The position numbers were made by a program, and so were the translations under genes. Of a stretch of DNA of 64,000 bases, positions 38,101-44,899 are shown one piece after another. The notes beneath the pieces are model-generated. The model saw only the letters and a list, made by a program, of their open reading frames with translations, was not told the DNA's origin and did not search any database. Source of the stretch: Apostichopus japonicus (taxonomy: Eukaryota; Echinodermata; Holothuroidea; Aspidochirotida; Stichopodidae); assembly GCF_037975245.1 (NCBI RefSeq), contig NC_092577.1:31339398-31403397 (forward strand), written 5' to 3'. Every line of letters starts with the position of its first letter. Within the stretch, counting starts at the first letter, position 1.

Positions 38101-38447
38101 TTTTAAGTGCTTGCTTCAAAGTTGTGGAGTATACTACAAGTACTAGAGTCTATGTACTTTAGTGTAGGCTGGCACTAAACGTTAACTTATTTACAGTATA
38201 ATAACCTAGCCTAGGGTTATTAGTACGGGCAATACCCTTGAGTTCTTACTTGGGGACTAGGCCTACGCACACAATCTCGTAATATGTATACTAAGACAAG
38301 TAACATGATAACTGTGGTAACTATTGTACGAGTTTGCCTAACGTTGGTCTGAGTTAGCCCGCTCCGCCGTTCAACCTTAAGTTCCGTACCTTTCGTCGTA
38401 ACTGCTTTTGGGCTTTTCCTTTTTCTTGCAGCCTTTTTCCTATCCAT
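13955..38447 (-). CDS. ASPH: aspartyl/asparaginyl beta-hydroxylase, 14 exons
   Basis: ASPH is a type II ER-membrane 2-oxoglutarate/Fe(II) dioxygenase that hydroxylates Asp/Asn in EGF-like domains; alternative products (junctin, junctate) bind calcium-store proteins. Fourteen exons (38447-38390, 32642-32490, 30531-30424, 29243-26883, 23521-23382, 22357-22221, 21760-21660, 20590-20454, 19211-19020, 18436-18299, 17241-17106, 16474-16383, 14830-14700, 14105-13955) all have GT-AG sites and matching phases and sum to 4035 nt (1344 aa). Order: basic tail 1-40, membrane helix about 42-64, acidic repeats about 107-893, TPR region about 940-1130, hydroxylase domain about 1180-1344. Iron ligands are His1266 (in HVWPHTGP) and His1311 (in FEHEVW); 2-oxoglutarate contacts Arg1275, His1277 and Arg1321 are present. 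The protein is longer than vertebrate ASPH (about 760 aa), almost entirely because of the repeat exon. Alternative exons may exist. Confidence 0.9.
14391..14730. repeat. 170-bp tandem duplication spanning an ASPH splice donor
   Basis: The unit starting TTCTAACTAGCAACCTCAA occurs at 14391 and again at 14561. The second copy overlaps the last bases and the donor of ASPH exon 13; the first copy carries a decoy donor (GTAAAGGCAACAT on the minus strand). Confidence 0.8.
14700..14830 (-). CDS. ASPH: ASPH exon 13: catalytic core, first iron His
   Basis: It encodes VMHPGTHVWPHTGPTNCR, LRSHLGLVVPGG and RIRVVNETR. His1266 in WPH is the iron ligand, and Arg1275 and His1277 contact 2-oxoglutarate. Two cysteines that vertebrate enzymes have in the loop after LGLV.P (GCKIRC, from memory) are absent here (GSRIRV). 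Acceptor CATTCCAG, donor GTAAAG; a copy of this donor region is duplicated 170 bp downstream. Confidence 0.93.
14831..16382 (-). other. ASPH intron 12
   Basis: No exon was found. It contains a five-copy 69-bp tandem repeat at 15,921-16,272. Confidence 0.7.
15921..16272. repeat. 69-bp tandem repeat, five copies
   Basis: The unit includes GGTTTCTGTTACCTCTGATT, TTAGCTAGATGACTAAGA and GCAAGAAAA; the five copies differ by a few substitutions and A-run lengths. Confidence 0.85.
16383..16474 (-). CDS. ASPH: ASPH exon 12: cysteine-containing loop
   Basis: It encodes QKGCSRTPKTCEIIDS then PDSAGCKRGQ. Cys pairs at GC..KTC and the AGCKRGQ end are conserved in the family; the first pair forms a disulfide in human ASPH. 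Acceptor CTGTTACAG, donor GTAAGC. Confidence 0.92.
17106..17241 (-). CDS. ASPH: ASPH exon 11
   Basis: It encodes KLEDNWKVIQKEALALMNKE followed by a Glu-rich loop and TGDWKQYMLYMRG, matching the GDWxQFxLxxxG stretch of the family. Acceptor TTTTTGTAG, donor GTGAGC; it ends one base into a codon. Confidence 0.9.
18299..18436 (-). CDS. ASPH: ASPH exon 10
   Basis: It encodes YEDAAQRGLFRSAMQRSLYN then LHGQPWWTAKEA. The QRSLYN...QPWWT block marks entry into the catalytic part. 46 codons, phase 0 to 0; acceptor TTTCTCAG, donor GTCAGT. Confidence 0.92.
19020..19211 (-). CDS. ASPH: ASPH exon 9: TPR
   Basis: It encodes VLKVAPNDGFAKVHLGFIVK, then GNFDEAIQLLEEGL and YFFHLGDAYQRTGR, strongly family-like. 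Phase 0 to 0, 64 codons; acceptor TTTTACAG, donor GTGAAT. Confidence 0.92.
20454..20590 (-). CDS. ASPH: ASPH exon 8: TPR
   Basis: It encodes VLQSLSQEFPEDLKIRKELG and VQYLIMGQDDRAKPCFEQ, a TPR pair typical of the family (FPxDxxxxxxLGVxYLxxGxxxxA). Acceptor TCTCCACAG, donor GTAGGA. A 24-bp perfect-arm hairpin lies about 60 bases upstream of its acceptor. Confidence 0.9.
20651..20712. repeat. 24-bp perfect inverted repeat with 14-base loop
   Basis: The arms 20651-20674 and 20689-20712 are exact reverse complements around a loop containing TTCCTATCAGG. On the minus strand the right part reads GGAACGAAACGTCAGGCCAA, the same tail as the motif near 34,307-34,325, so it is probably a rearranged Penelope-like or hammerhead-bearing element end. 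Confidence 0.85.
21311..21570. repeat. degenerate 18-20 bp tandem repeat (TTTGAATATGCATGT type)
   Basis: About a dozen variants of CATTTGAATATGCATGT or CATTTGAATATTCACGTAC occur head to tail in ASPH intron 7. Confidence 0.8.
21660..21760 (-). CDS. ASPH: ASPH exon 7
   Basis: It encodes AIIAYGEVKDALNCPDEVKK and then AAMRRRAERMSFMG, matching the ETYQEV...LKRRSDRQQFLG stretch of vertebrate ASPH. Acceptor CTTTACAG, donor GTGAGT; the phases match exons 6 and 8. Confidence 0.9.
22221..22357 (-). CDS. ASPH: ASPH exon 6: TPR-like repeat
   Basis: It encodes ALRKFEGLIQKHPLSPRARY followed by GRAQALDQLAEEQRSNELL. This matches the highly conserved PxSPRARYGxAQ block at the start of the ASPH TPR region. 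Acceptor AAATCCACAG, donor GTACAG; it ends two bases into a codon. Confidence 0.9.
22430..22860 (+). mobile_element. possible 3' end of a non-LTR retrotransposon
   Basis: A short + strand frame ends in SFKRKLKHYLLNN, similar to the FK.KLK..L tail found at the C terminus of CR1/L2-type LINE reverse transcriptase ORFs, and is followed by pyrimidine-rich sequence. It lies in ASPH intron 5 (between exons 5 and 6), antisense to the gene. Only about 40 codons support it. Confidence 0.35.
23382..23521 (-). CDS. ASPH: ASPH exon 5: acidic to helical linker
   Basis: It encodes RRGGLDKAEPKEDEEEEEAE, then a helix-prone stretch ending in EIVAAEKLLQQ, the start of the TPR-like region. Acceptor TGTTCAG, donor GTAACA; it starts with two bases and ends in phase 0. 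Confidence 0.8.
24391..24410 (+). promoter_or_regulatory. double TATA box
   Basis: Two TATATAAAG words (24391-24399 and 24402-24410) lie 70-90 bases before a + strand ATG (24480) and close to an initiator-like TTCAGT at 24457. This is inside an ASPH intron, on the opposite strand. Confidence 0.45.
24480..24841 (+). CDS. candidate nested gene for a small Cys-rich peptide (two exons)
   Basis: A + strand ATG at 24480 follows two TATA boxes. Exon 1 (24480-24519, MDVIGVSFRVCAT plus one base) ends at a GTAACC donor. A second exon after the acceptor TCTTCCAG (about 24696) starts two bases into a codon, so the frame joins, and runs through an acidic stretch (MFDEDEKTKVE) to a C terminus with four cysteines spaced C-x7-C-x6-C-x3-C, ending on the last Cys before TAG (24839-24841). 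An acidic pro-part followed by a compact basic Cys-rich end resembles precursors of secreted peptides. Against it: the first exon is short and only mildly hydrophobic, so a signal peptide is doubtful, and no family is recognised. Confidence 0.35.
24842..26882. other. ASPH intron 4, distal part
   Basis: A+T-rich sequence without supported exons; T-runs near 25,927-25,942 and 26,648-26,660. Confidence 0.6.
26883..29243 (-). CDS. ASPH: ASPH exon 4: giant acidic repeat exon
   Basis: One exon of 2361 nt (786 full codons) begins EEVIEDVEVKEASEDIAAEE and then carries about 25 tandem units of 20-33 residues, typically DSDIPVEQTEEVEEEPVEEK followed by VEDEPAEETAE. The full unit is 31 residues (93 bp); shorter units lack the EEPVEEKV part. 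Nearly half of the residues are Glu or Asp. In vertebrates the corresponding luminal region is acidic and binds calcium and store proteins; here it is far longer. The strong donor GTAAGA and phases (2-base start, 1-base end) fit the neighbours. Because of the codon pattern, long frames stay open on the + strand as well; those are not genes. Confidence 0.85.
30424..30531 (-). CDS. ASPH: ASPH exon 3: luminal linker
   Basis: It encodes SPVWISAKAFVDQALGKDG then a Gly/Pro/Lys-rich stretch (GPGGKQDPPKAKA). A DGPDTG motif may be a remnant of the EF-hand-like segment found after the membrane helix in other ASPH/junctin proteins. Donor GTAAGG is strong; the acceptor AACAG is weak, so the 5' edge is the least certain of the gene. 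Confidence 0.6.
30532..31789 (-). other. ASPH intron 2, non-repetitive part
   Basis: No coding exon was recognised on either strand. Unremarkable A+T-rich sequence; an alternative ASPH exon cannot be excluded. Confidence 0.5.
31790..32462. repeat. (GGTA/GGGA)n tetranucleotide-type array, about 670 bp
   Basis: A nearly pure mixture of GGTAGGTA, GGGAGGTA and GGAAGG words runs up to about 25 bases from the donor of ASPH exon 2. In the ASPH transcript it reads as a long CU-rich tract with UACC and UCCC words. The + strand has many GGG/GG runs. Confidence 0.95.
32490..32642 (-). CDS. ASPH: ASPH exon 2: membrane anchor
   Basis: The exon encodes a Ser/Lys-rich linker, then a hydrophobic helix from PLWQMLLGF to ALGVISVDE (about residues 42-64), and a short acidic luminal lead. 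Acceptor TTTCTCGGTAG, donor GTAAGG. The first 22 bases and the acceptor are repeated four more times upstream in a 136-bp tandem array. The phase runs 1 to 1. Confidence 0.85.
32621..33300. repeat. 136-bp tandem repeat, five copies, spanning an ASPH splice acceptor
   Basis: Unit starts (GTTGATCCATTAGAACTTCT) fall at 32621, 32757, 32893, 33029 and 33165, an exact 136-bp step, with only a few differences between units. The first unit contains the acceptor and first 22 coding bases of ASPH exon 2; the other four are upstream in transcription and carry near-identical decoy acceptors. Confidence 0.95.
34285..34323 (+). ncRNA. degraded hammerhead-like motif
   Basis: Stem I strands GCCT (34285-34288) and AGGC (34320-34323) pair; stem II GATCC/GGATC has loop TGCTA; the core is CCGAAGA then GAAA then a two-base loop and TC. 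One core base differs from CTGANGA (C for T at the second position). It matches the layout of the motif at 813-851 and shares its tail with the hairpin at 20,651. Confidence 0.4.
34430..34980 (+). repeat. dispersed repeat, copy 1 (second copy 56,260-56,830)
   Basis: Several blocks recur in the same order and strand at 56.3-56.8 kb, for example AATGAAATTGCATTG versus AATAAAATTGCATTG and TGTGTTGCTGAGATC versus TGTGTTGTTGAGATC. Class unknown. Confidence 0.55.
36850..37222. mobile_element. TTAA-flanked MITE, copy A
   Basis: The 365-bp element starts AGGCATTGAAGACTTG and ends CAAGTCTTCACATCCT, so its ends are inverted repeats, and it is flanked by TTAA on both sides, the target of piggyBac-type transposases. 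A second copy in opposite orientation lies at 42,046-42,416. Confidence 0.75.
37422..37799. mobile_element. possible hAT-type MITE
   Basis: The left end CAGGTTTTTTGTTAAG and the right end (reverse complement CAGGGTTTTCGTTAG) resemble each other and the CAGGGTTTT ends of some hAT elements; both are followed inwards by GGGTCAA. The flanks share only CAAAC, so the target duplication is not convincing. Confidence 0.4.
38390..38447 (-). CDS. ASPH: ASPH exon 1: start codon and cytosolic tail
   Basis: ATG at 38447-38445 opens a basic 19-residue stretch (MDRKKAARKRKSPKAVTTK). The donor GTACGG leaves one base of the next codon, matching the phase of exon 2. A donor 14 bases further on is also possible but would break the phase. 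The cluster of Lys/Arg before a membrane helix fits the type II (N-in) topology of ASPH. Confidence 0.75.
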
Positions 38448-39480
38448 TGTGCTGATTAAATTAGTAAATGAAATTGACTTCACGGGGAAAACACGTCGAC
38501 AAGAAAATTGCGAGAGACAGGACCACGTTGAAGAGAAGAAATATGAGGTCAATGCCAGGTCACAAGACCCTGTGCACATACGTAAACAACTTGAGCTAAC
38601 ACAGAGTACATGTGCACGCTGTTTTTCTGGCTGGTAGTATTACGTAATATGTTGATACAGACATTATAGACCGGCAGCCCAGAGCACTTTGATCAAACGA
38701 ACGAGGTACCAATATCTGAGTATTGGAACATTTGTGGAAAAACCCAGTATATCCAAAAGTGGACGTCTGCCGTGGTCGCTCTGCTGCATGTGGCCCATGG
38801 GGCCGGTTAAAGGGGGCCAAAAAATGCATCTGATCAAACGAACGAGGTACCACTTGAAACCAATGTCAACTTAATGCATGAATGCCACATAGTACTGAAT
38901 GGCCCATGACAGACAAATTTTCTGCTGCAAAGGGCCCGCCAGACGCCCCAAAAGGGCCCCTAAAAATGCATCTGATCAAACGAACGAGGTACCACTTGAA
39001 ACCAATGTCAACTTAATGCATGAATGCCACAAAGTAATGAATGGCCCATGCCAGACAAATTTTCTGCTGCTAAGGGCCCGCCAGACGCCCCCAAATATGG
39101 CCCAAATGCCCATTATCGTAGCATTGACCCAGATTAAATATGCAAGGTACCACTCAAAACCGGTTTGGAATGTTCGGGTTGATCTTACAGACTATGGAAA
39201 TAATCATGCCAGACAAATTTTCTTCTACAAAGGGCCCGCCAGACGCCCCAAAAGGGCCCCTTAAAATGAATTTGATCAAACGAACGAGGTACCACTTGAA
39301 ACCAATGTCAACTTAATGCATGAATGCCACAAAGTACTGAATGGCCTATGCCAGACAAATTTTCTACTGCTAAGGGCCCGCCAGACGCCCCCAAATATGG
39401 CCCAAAATGCCCATTATCGTAGCATTGACCCAGATTAAATATGCAAGATACCACTCAAAACCGGTTTGGATCCACACAAA
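38448..39480. repeat. ASPH upstream flank with a satellite-like array (about 300-bp higher-order unit)
   Basis: From about 38,690 the words GATCAAACGAACGAGGTACC and GGGCCCGCCAGACGCCCC recur. Copies of the first start near 38,692, 38,830, 38,974 and 39,273; a diverged sister (CCCAGATTAAATATGCAAG) starts near 39,129 and 39,430. The pattern is a roughly 150-bp unit alternating as two types in a 300-bp unit. The array starts about 240 bp upstream of the ASPH start codon, so it borders or overlaps the promoter. Confidence 0.8.
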
Positions 39481-39921
39481 AACAATATTAAATGCAAAGG
39501 TACTTTCCACAGAGTAAAGAACTACCATACTCGGTTGGCGGGATGCTTCTTGGTATTAGCATATCACATGGACTCATTGCCGAACACGTTCATGTATACA
39601 GAATCTCTGCACCATTGGTCAGTTAACTGGGTACAGCCAGCTGACGCAAACACAAATATAGGGTCTGCTCAAACAAACTTAATGAGGATATTGAAAAGGC
39701 GTAATAAAATTTGTACTACCACGACCTCGGGTAAATTGTCTAATCATTATAATTTCTTCTCTGCCTGCTCAACCCAGGACAGTTATGCAACTATGGTAGG
39801 AGAAAATTTAAATGAAGGTTATTTTGGACAGATATCTCTTTCCGTGACAGGGCAAGGAATTAAGGGCCCGGTAAGCAAGAACGTAATGGTCAGTCGTGGA
39901 TTCCGGTCGGCGACACGCTGA
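39466..39921 (+). CDS. 151-codon open frame, unknown, probably not a gene
   Basis: A + strand frame of 151 codons runs from an ATG inside the last satellite repeat to a stop just before a hAT-like element. The protein has no recognised motif, membrane segment or repeat, and no splice partner was seen. It is listed because it is long for this base composition. Confidence 0.15.
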   Translation: MDPHKNNIKCKGTFHRVKNYHTRLAGCFLVLAYHMDSLPNTFMYTESLHHWSVNWVQPADANTNIGSAQTNLMRILKRRNKICTTTTSGKLSNHYNFFSACSTQDSYATMVGENLNEGYFGQISLSVTGQGIKGPVSKNVMVSRGFRSATR

Positions 39922-40084
39922 GCGGTCGATGTCGATCCCGCTGATAGGTCCACCAAATACTGGTCTGTACATAATTGTGTTATTTCCAGCCTATATAGCG
40001 CAGACCGAGTGTAGGATTTACAGCTGGTCACGGAGATTGAGGCGTGGAACTTCTGAAACGGCCTGCCAACCACACATCATCTTC

Positions 40085-41805
40085 CATATAATCAGTGGCG
40101 TCGCCAAGGGGGGGGGGGGCAGGGGGGCACGTGCCCCCCCGAGTGCCCCCCCATCTGAGATTTGGGTTGGTAAAAATATATATATATATTTTGTTATATT
40201 CAACTCCCATCATCTGAGTTGGTTTTTCATAAGGACAAAGAAGCACAGTAATTCGTATTTTCTTCAAATGAGCTGCGAAAAATGAAAAAGTTTATCCTTG
40301 AACGTCGGGTATCGAAGTCGTGACCTGCGCCATCACAACAGGTGTCGATATTTACATTGAATGTGTCAGTGTTCACGCCATACCAGCGGATATACACGTC
40401 CGGTTCGCGAGCTACATGACTGTGAGAAGGGAGGGTACTGCAATATGTTGCCTTGGTCTGAGGTTGACAGGTTAGGAGCTGACGAAATGTGAGAATGTGA
40501 GGGTCCGCAGGCACCATACTTGCCTATATTTGTGGACCCATATATTAACCCTGTTGTGTAGGGGTGCAGAGGTCATTTGAGGTTAGATGCTTGTAGGAAC
40601 AAATGGCGAATGTTCACACCTGCATACTGAGCCATACTCGATGTGTGATCAAACTTTGGATTGCATGGTGAGATCCCTGATAGGAGCCAATAACGATGCT
40701 GGAACCTGTTACATCTTAACAGATACTGGGCGAAAACGAGAAAGACAAGAAAGGAGTCGGGGGTCATGCACACATTACTTCAACAAATGTAGGTTCTATT
40801 GATATAGGGTTAGGCATAATATCGACAGCATGTGGTTCATATCCTCTGCAAAATTCTGCCCCTTGTTAAAATCATTACCTCAAAAATAGCAATTTCTGGA
40901 GATATCTTCAGATCGAATTAAGCATCATATGTGGCAGCATTTTGCATCTAGCCCATCATCCGTAAGCGAAAATTTTCCAAAGGGGAGGGGGGCAGTGGCG
41001 GCGGAACCGGGGGCTTGGGGGGCTCATCCCCCAATGAAAAAGTTGAGGGGGCAAATGCATGATAAGCCCCCCCCCCATATTTACCAAGGCTCCGAAACGT
41101 GCATCTGCCCATTTTTCAATGCATACTTGTCGATCTGTCCGATGCACACGTATACTATATAGGTGTAATAATTTTAGTAAATGCTGGGGGGACCCTCGGC
41201 CCGTCCCCTGGCTATAGACCACATTGTCACCCCAACCGCGTCTTCACGCCCAGTGAAAAGTGGAAGCAGTGAGTGTGAGTACCGGTAAGCGCAACACAAC
41301 TTCGTCTTAGGCCAATGACTTGCTTCATTTCAGCCAGTTCTCCAACATCCCCTTATTACACTCAAAAACGTCTTTGCGAGTACACTACGAGTAATAGCTA
41401 CTCTCTTAAAACACCATCGAATATACAAATTACAATGTTTTTACAGACTTTTACGTGCAATCTGAGAAATTGCAGGCTTGAGACCCATATTTAAGGGCTA
41501 GGTATTCGCAGCATAAAACACTCGGAAAGTGCCGTTTCCGGCCATCTGGGGGTTTGAAAAACCCAAAAATTTCTTGTACGCTCCGCGCCAACCGATGGTG
41601 GCGCTCCGCTTAGATAGTCTCTACACATTAGCCCCCCCCCCAATAATTTTCCCGTTCTGCCGCGCCTGGAGGGGGCACCCCCTCCCCTTAGACCCCTCCC
41701 CCAGGACGGCGATCCGTATCCACCTAAGTGCCCCCCATCAAATGCTGGTGCCCCCCCTGTGCCCCCCCCCAGTCTGAAAAGTCTGGTGACGCCACTGCAT
41801 ATAAT
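40085..41805. mobile_element. hAT-like DNA transposon, non-autonomous, with 8-bp target duplication
   Basis: The element spans 40093-41797. Its terminal inverted repeats are CAGTGGCGTCGCCA and, reversed, CAGTGGCGTCACCA. The 8-bp CATATAAT is present immediately outside both ends (40085-40092 and 41798-41805), the size made by hAT transposases. The ends are followed by G- or C-runs. No transposase frame was found, so it is non-autonomous. A second CAGTGGCGGCGGAACC start near 40,993 suggests a related element nested inside. Confidence 0.8.
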
Positions 41806-43870
41806 CATATAACACGCCTCGGGATTACGTTCCTTTGTTCAGTCACAATGATAAGACAAGATACACGATCGCCATGATATCTCTATTATAATGTGTAGTT
41901 AAAAGTATATGTGCTCCAATTAATTAACTGAATACGTTCGCTAACTTAGGTCTGGTTGTGCCGTAACCATCAATATAATCATGGTTTAGGTTTGAAAAAT
42001 GGAATTATAAGCTGCAGGCCAACCTTATTAAGCGATCTTCATACTTTAAAGGGACTCGAAGACTCGCGCACAAAGACACGTCTGATGCCGGTAATCTGAC
42101 CTAGTTTCGAATGAGGTGTAACAGCACTGTTTGACACTACAGTCAATCCCATAAACTACACACACAGCTTGCTACCGTCGGTATTTAGACACTAGTGTAC
42201 AGTCAATACATGTAGCTACGGTCAATACCCACAACACAGTGTATATGTAGCAGCGATGGACATCTCAGGTCTAGATAAAATTAGATAACAAGGTATCACG
42301 TTTCATTACTGTCTGCATTTTGTAGCGACAGGAAGAAAACTTCACTTGCAAGCAACGGAAAGTTAACTTTTGCAGAGGGTGACACGCGGTTTGGGTCGAG
42401 TCTTCAATGCCTTTAAGCAACATCATCTCGTATCATAACGTACGTACATGCAGTACGGTATGCGGTTCTACATATTTCCAGAAATTGGCAATCAAAACGA
42501 AAACATGCCACTTCAAATGAGGAATCATGTTTTTTGATTGTTTTTCAGGAAACTTGGAGTAAAATTACTCATGTTTTCCTTTCCCTTCAAACTGCAGGAA
42601 CTATACAAACCAAGGGGTTGGTGCGGGCTAACCTGGTATTGAGTCCACCAGTAGGCTATATCCTGCCAGAACAACAATTCCCTGGTTTACCTGCCTCGGA
42701 CATGTTAGATCTCAGTCGCGGTAGACTTAGGGGAATTCGAGCTGTGCCAGTCACATTTCCACTCTCGTTTCCGTTGCTAGGCTTGGGCAAATTTATTACG
42801 TTACACACAGGCTAACGTTCCAGACTATAATAACCTTGAACGGTGAAGAAGTGGGCAGTGGCGAAAAATGAACGGCAGTCTTACTAAAAAGGGCTGATTT
42901 TGAAATGAAAACACCGCTACTCCCTCCTTTGCCCTACGGTAATATCCAAAAGATTTGTTATAAAGTATACGATAGACTTTCATGAGAGGATTCTGGCCTT
43001 CCAGACATAGAATTGTCTTCAGTTACTCATTTCAGACAAATATAACATCTCTCTGTTTGTATATATAAACCGCAGACGTGTTATTACCGGTAATATCATA
43101 AATCCTGTAGAAAGTGAAACTTATAGCACCGGAAGCCATGGTTTCATGTTTCTCTTTTTCTTAACAGAGGAAGTGAAATGGTAAACGTGGTATCGCTTCC
43201 TCAATATGCTCATATTTCGAACAAGACCAAAGACATATATATACATCAGTTGCCTATAACACACTGGTGTTTGCCAAAACCCTGCTGGTTTAATATTTGT
43301 TATCTTAAAGTTGTTATCAATATAAAACTCGGGTTCTTCATATATCATACCACCATACGATATCGCCGTATCGCGTACACCATCCTGTACTGCAGCAAAC
43401 TATACTCGTTTACATCCAACACTCGCCAAACTCAGTGTTTTCACTTAGCCGAGGATTTGTTTCTGATCTGTTTCATATAACAGCGACTACCATCCAATCG
43501 ACGTGGAACCTTATTTCACGGTTTGGGTATATAGAAATATTGAAAAGTTCTCAGTGCGAGAGTAATTATTCGTTCCAATACTTGTAATGCAAAGCGTGAA
43601 TCATAGATATATGCATAGCCTATACGTACATGGAACATACTTTGTTGCTGATATATACCGAGTGAGGAATAAATTTATATTTGGATAAAAAAAACACTGA
43701 AAAAAACGTTACCGGTTCATATCACAAACCGTTGCTATATATTGCCATTCGACTGCAGTTATACAAAAGTCCTTCGAGTGCTTTCATCAGCTGAACTGCA
43801 GTAATACTAAATTGTATGGTCGATCACAGGAATATATAGATTCAATCTAATGTAAGAATCTCTTAATACT
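41806..43870. other. intergenic with MITE copy B
   Basis: No exon was recognised. The second TTAA-flanked MITE (42,046-42,416) is the only clear structure. Short frames near 42,534 and 43,178 have no recognisable motif. Confidence 0.55.
42046..42416. mobile_element. TTAA-flanked MITE, copy B (inverted relative to copy A)
   Basis: It reads as the reverse complement of 36,850-37,222, with matching internal words such as AAAGTTAACTTTC/TTCCGTTGC and the CACACAGCTTGCTACC block, and again has TTAA at both ends (42046-42049 and 42413-42416). Confidence 0.75.
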
Positions 43871-44110
43871 GATAAATTAAATCGAAAAACGGATAAGAAA
43901 TAACTAGAAATCGAGATCATGGCAGTTTCCTTTGGTATCTTGGTTCTGTTCGGTTGTCTGATGGCGTTGATAATGTGCATCCTGTTGGTTGTAGGGACTA
44001 CAACTCTGTGTGGGCTGCAAGATCGATTATTTACTACCCACCATGCATCTGAAGACATCGCGGCCCAGCATCAACGCGGAATGGTTGCAGAGGATCAGAG
44101 GCGGATGGAA
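43870..44110 (+). repeat. segmental duplication copy 1, first block
   Basis: It matches 59,030-59,265 with high identity over the whole small-ORF region. Offset about 15,160. Confidence 0.85.
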
Positions 44111-44149
44111 GAAGGAGTTGCAGGGACATATAACCCAATTCAACAGTGA
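43919..44149 (+). CDS. small single-span membrane protein, copy 1
   Basis: A 76-codon frame starts MAVSFGILVLFGCLMALIMC and continues hydrophobic to about residue 33, followed by a hydrophilic tail (LQDRLFTTHHASEDIAAQ). A single helix at the N terminus suggests a signal anchor. The paralogue at 59,078 keeps the frame through a 3-base length change and several conservative replacements in the helix. Downstream the tail is Glu/Arg/Gln rich and ends at TGA 44,147-44,149. It may be a first exon. No family is recognised; a truncated MS4A-like or other tetraspan exon is conceivable but unsupported. Confidence 0.45.
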   Translation: MAVSFGILVLFGCLMALIMCILLVVGTTTLCGLQDRLFTTHHASEDIAAQHQRGMVAEDQRRMEEGVAGTYNPIQQ

Positions 44150-44899
44150 GTCTACAGGTGACAAAGATTGGCGATGCAAGAAACCAGTTGACTCTTTACT
44201 AGCTATACAATATATACCAAGCTTAGATTAGTGTTTAAATTTCGCAACTGTTAAACCCTACAATTGGACATCATATTGAATTGACGTGTTTGGCGCAAAG
44301 CTCGGGAGGGATTTCGATAAAGCTTTCACCCTTTTTAGCTTGCAACATCTACAAAATCATGGTATATTTTTTTTTCAAGTGGCGTGGAAGTCCAAGCCTT
44401 TAGCTATCATGTGGTGGGTAGGACATGTTGGTAGGACAAACTTCAACTATGGTCTATATAGCGACATCGAAAAGTGTTCAATTAGTGTGTAAGTCAATGG
44501 AGCAATTACTTCTGGCATGTACGATGCATGATACAGTTTGCGAACCAGACGCTCTTTAATGTAGAAAGAACAAGTAATTACTAGATAGATCTGTCAACTT
44601 AATTAAAATGAACACTGGGAGTTGATCAGTTGCGTAGCAAGTAGCAACAAGGCCCGGTGCCACACTATATGGATGGAGGGTCGTTGAAAGCGACACCCAT
44701 GTATTGGGATCAGCCCACGAGATAGTTGATGCATGGTTATTATCCAATAGATCCCAGTAGGATTACGTATGCATACATTATAAAATAAATGCTGGTAACA
44801 TCACTGAACTTTGCCTATAACCCTATTCCTTAAGTAAACCTATAGAATGCTTATCTTTCGTGTTTACTATACCATATGTCAACATTTAAATAAAAAGGT

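Larger units (their letters stand above)
33301..38389 (-). other. ASPH intron 1, main part
   Basis: About 5 kb with no supported exon. It holds C-runs near 33,987 and 36,112, a pyrimidine-rich stretch ending in a hammerhead-like motif (34,285-34,323), a dispersed repeat (about 34,430-34,980), a TTAA-flanked MITE (36,850-37,222) and an inverted-end element (37,422-37,799). Confidence 0.6.

Noticed and set aside
40018-40285. Gly/Pro/Ala-rich frames on both strands
   Set aside because: They come from the G- and C-runs at the end of the hAT-like element.
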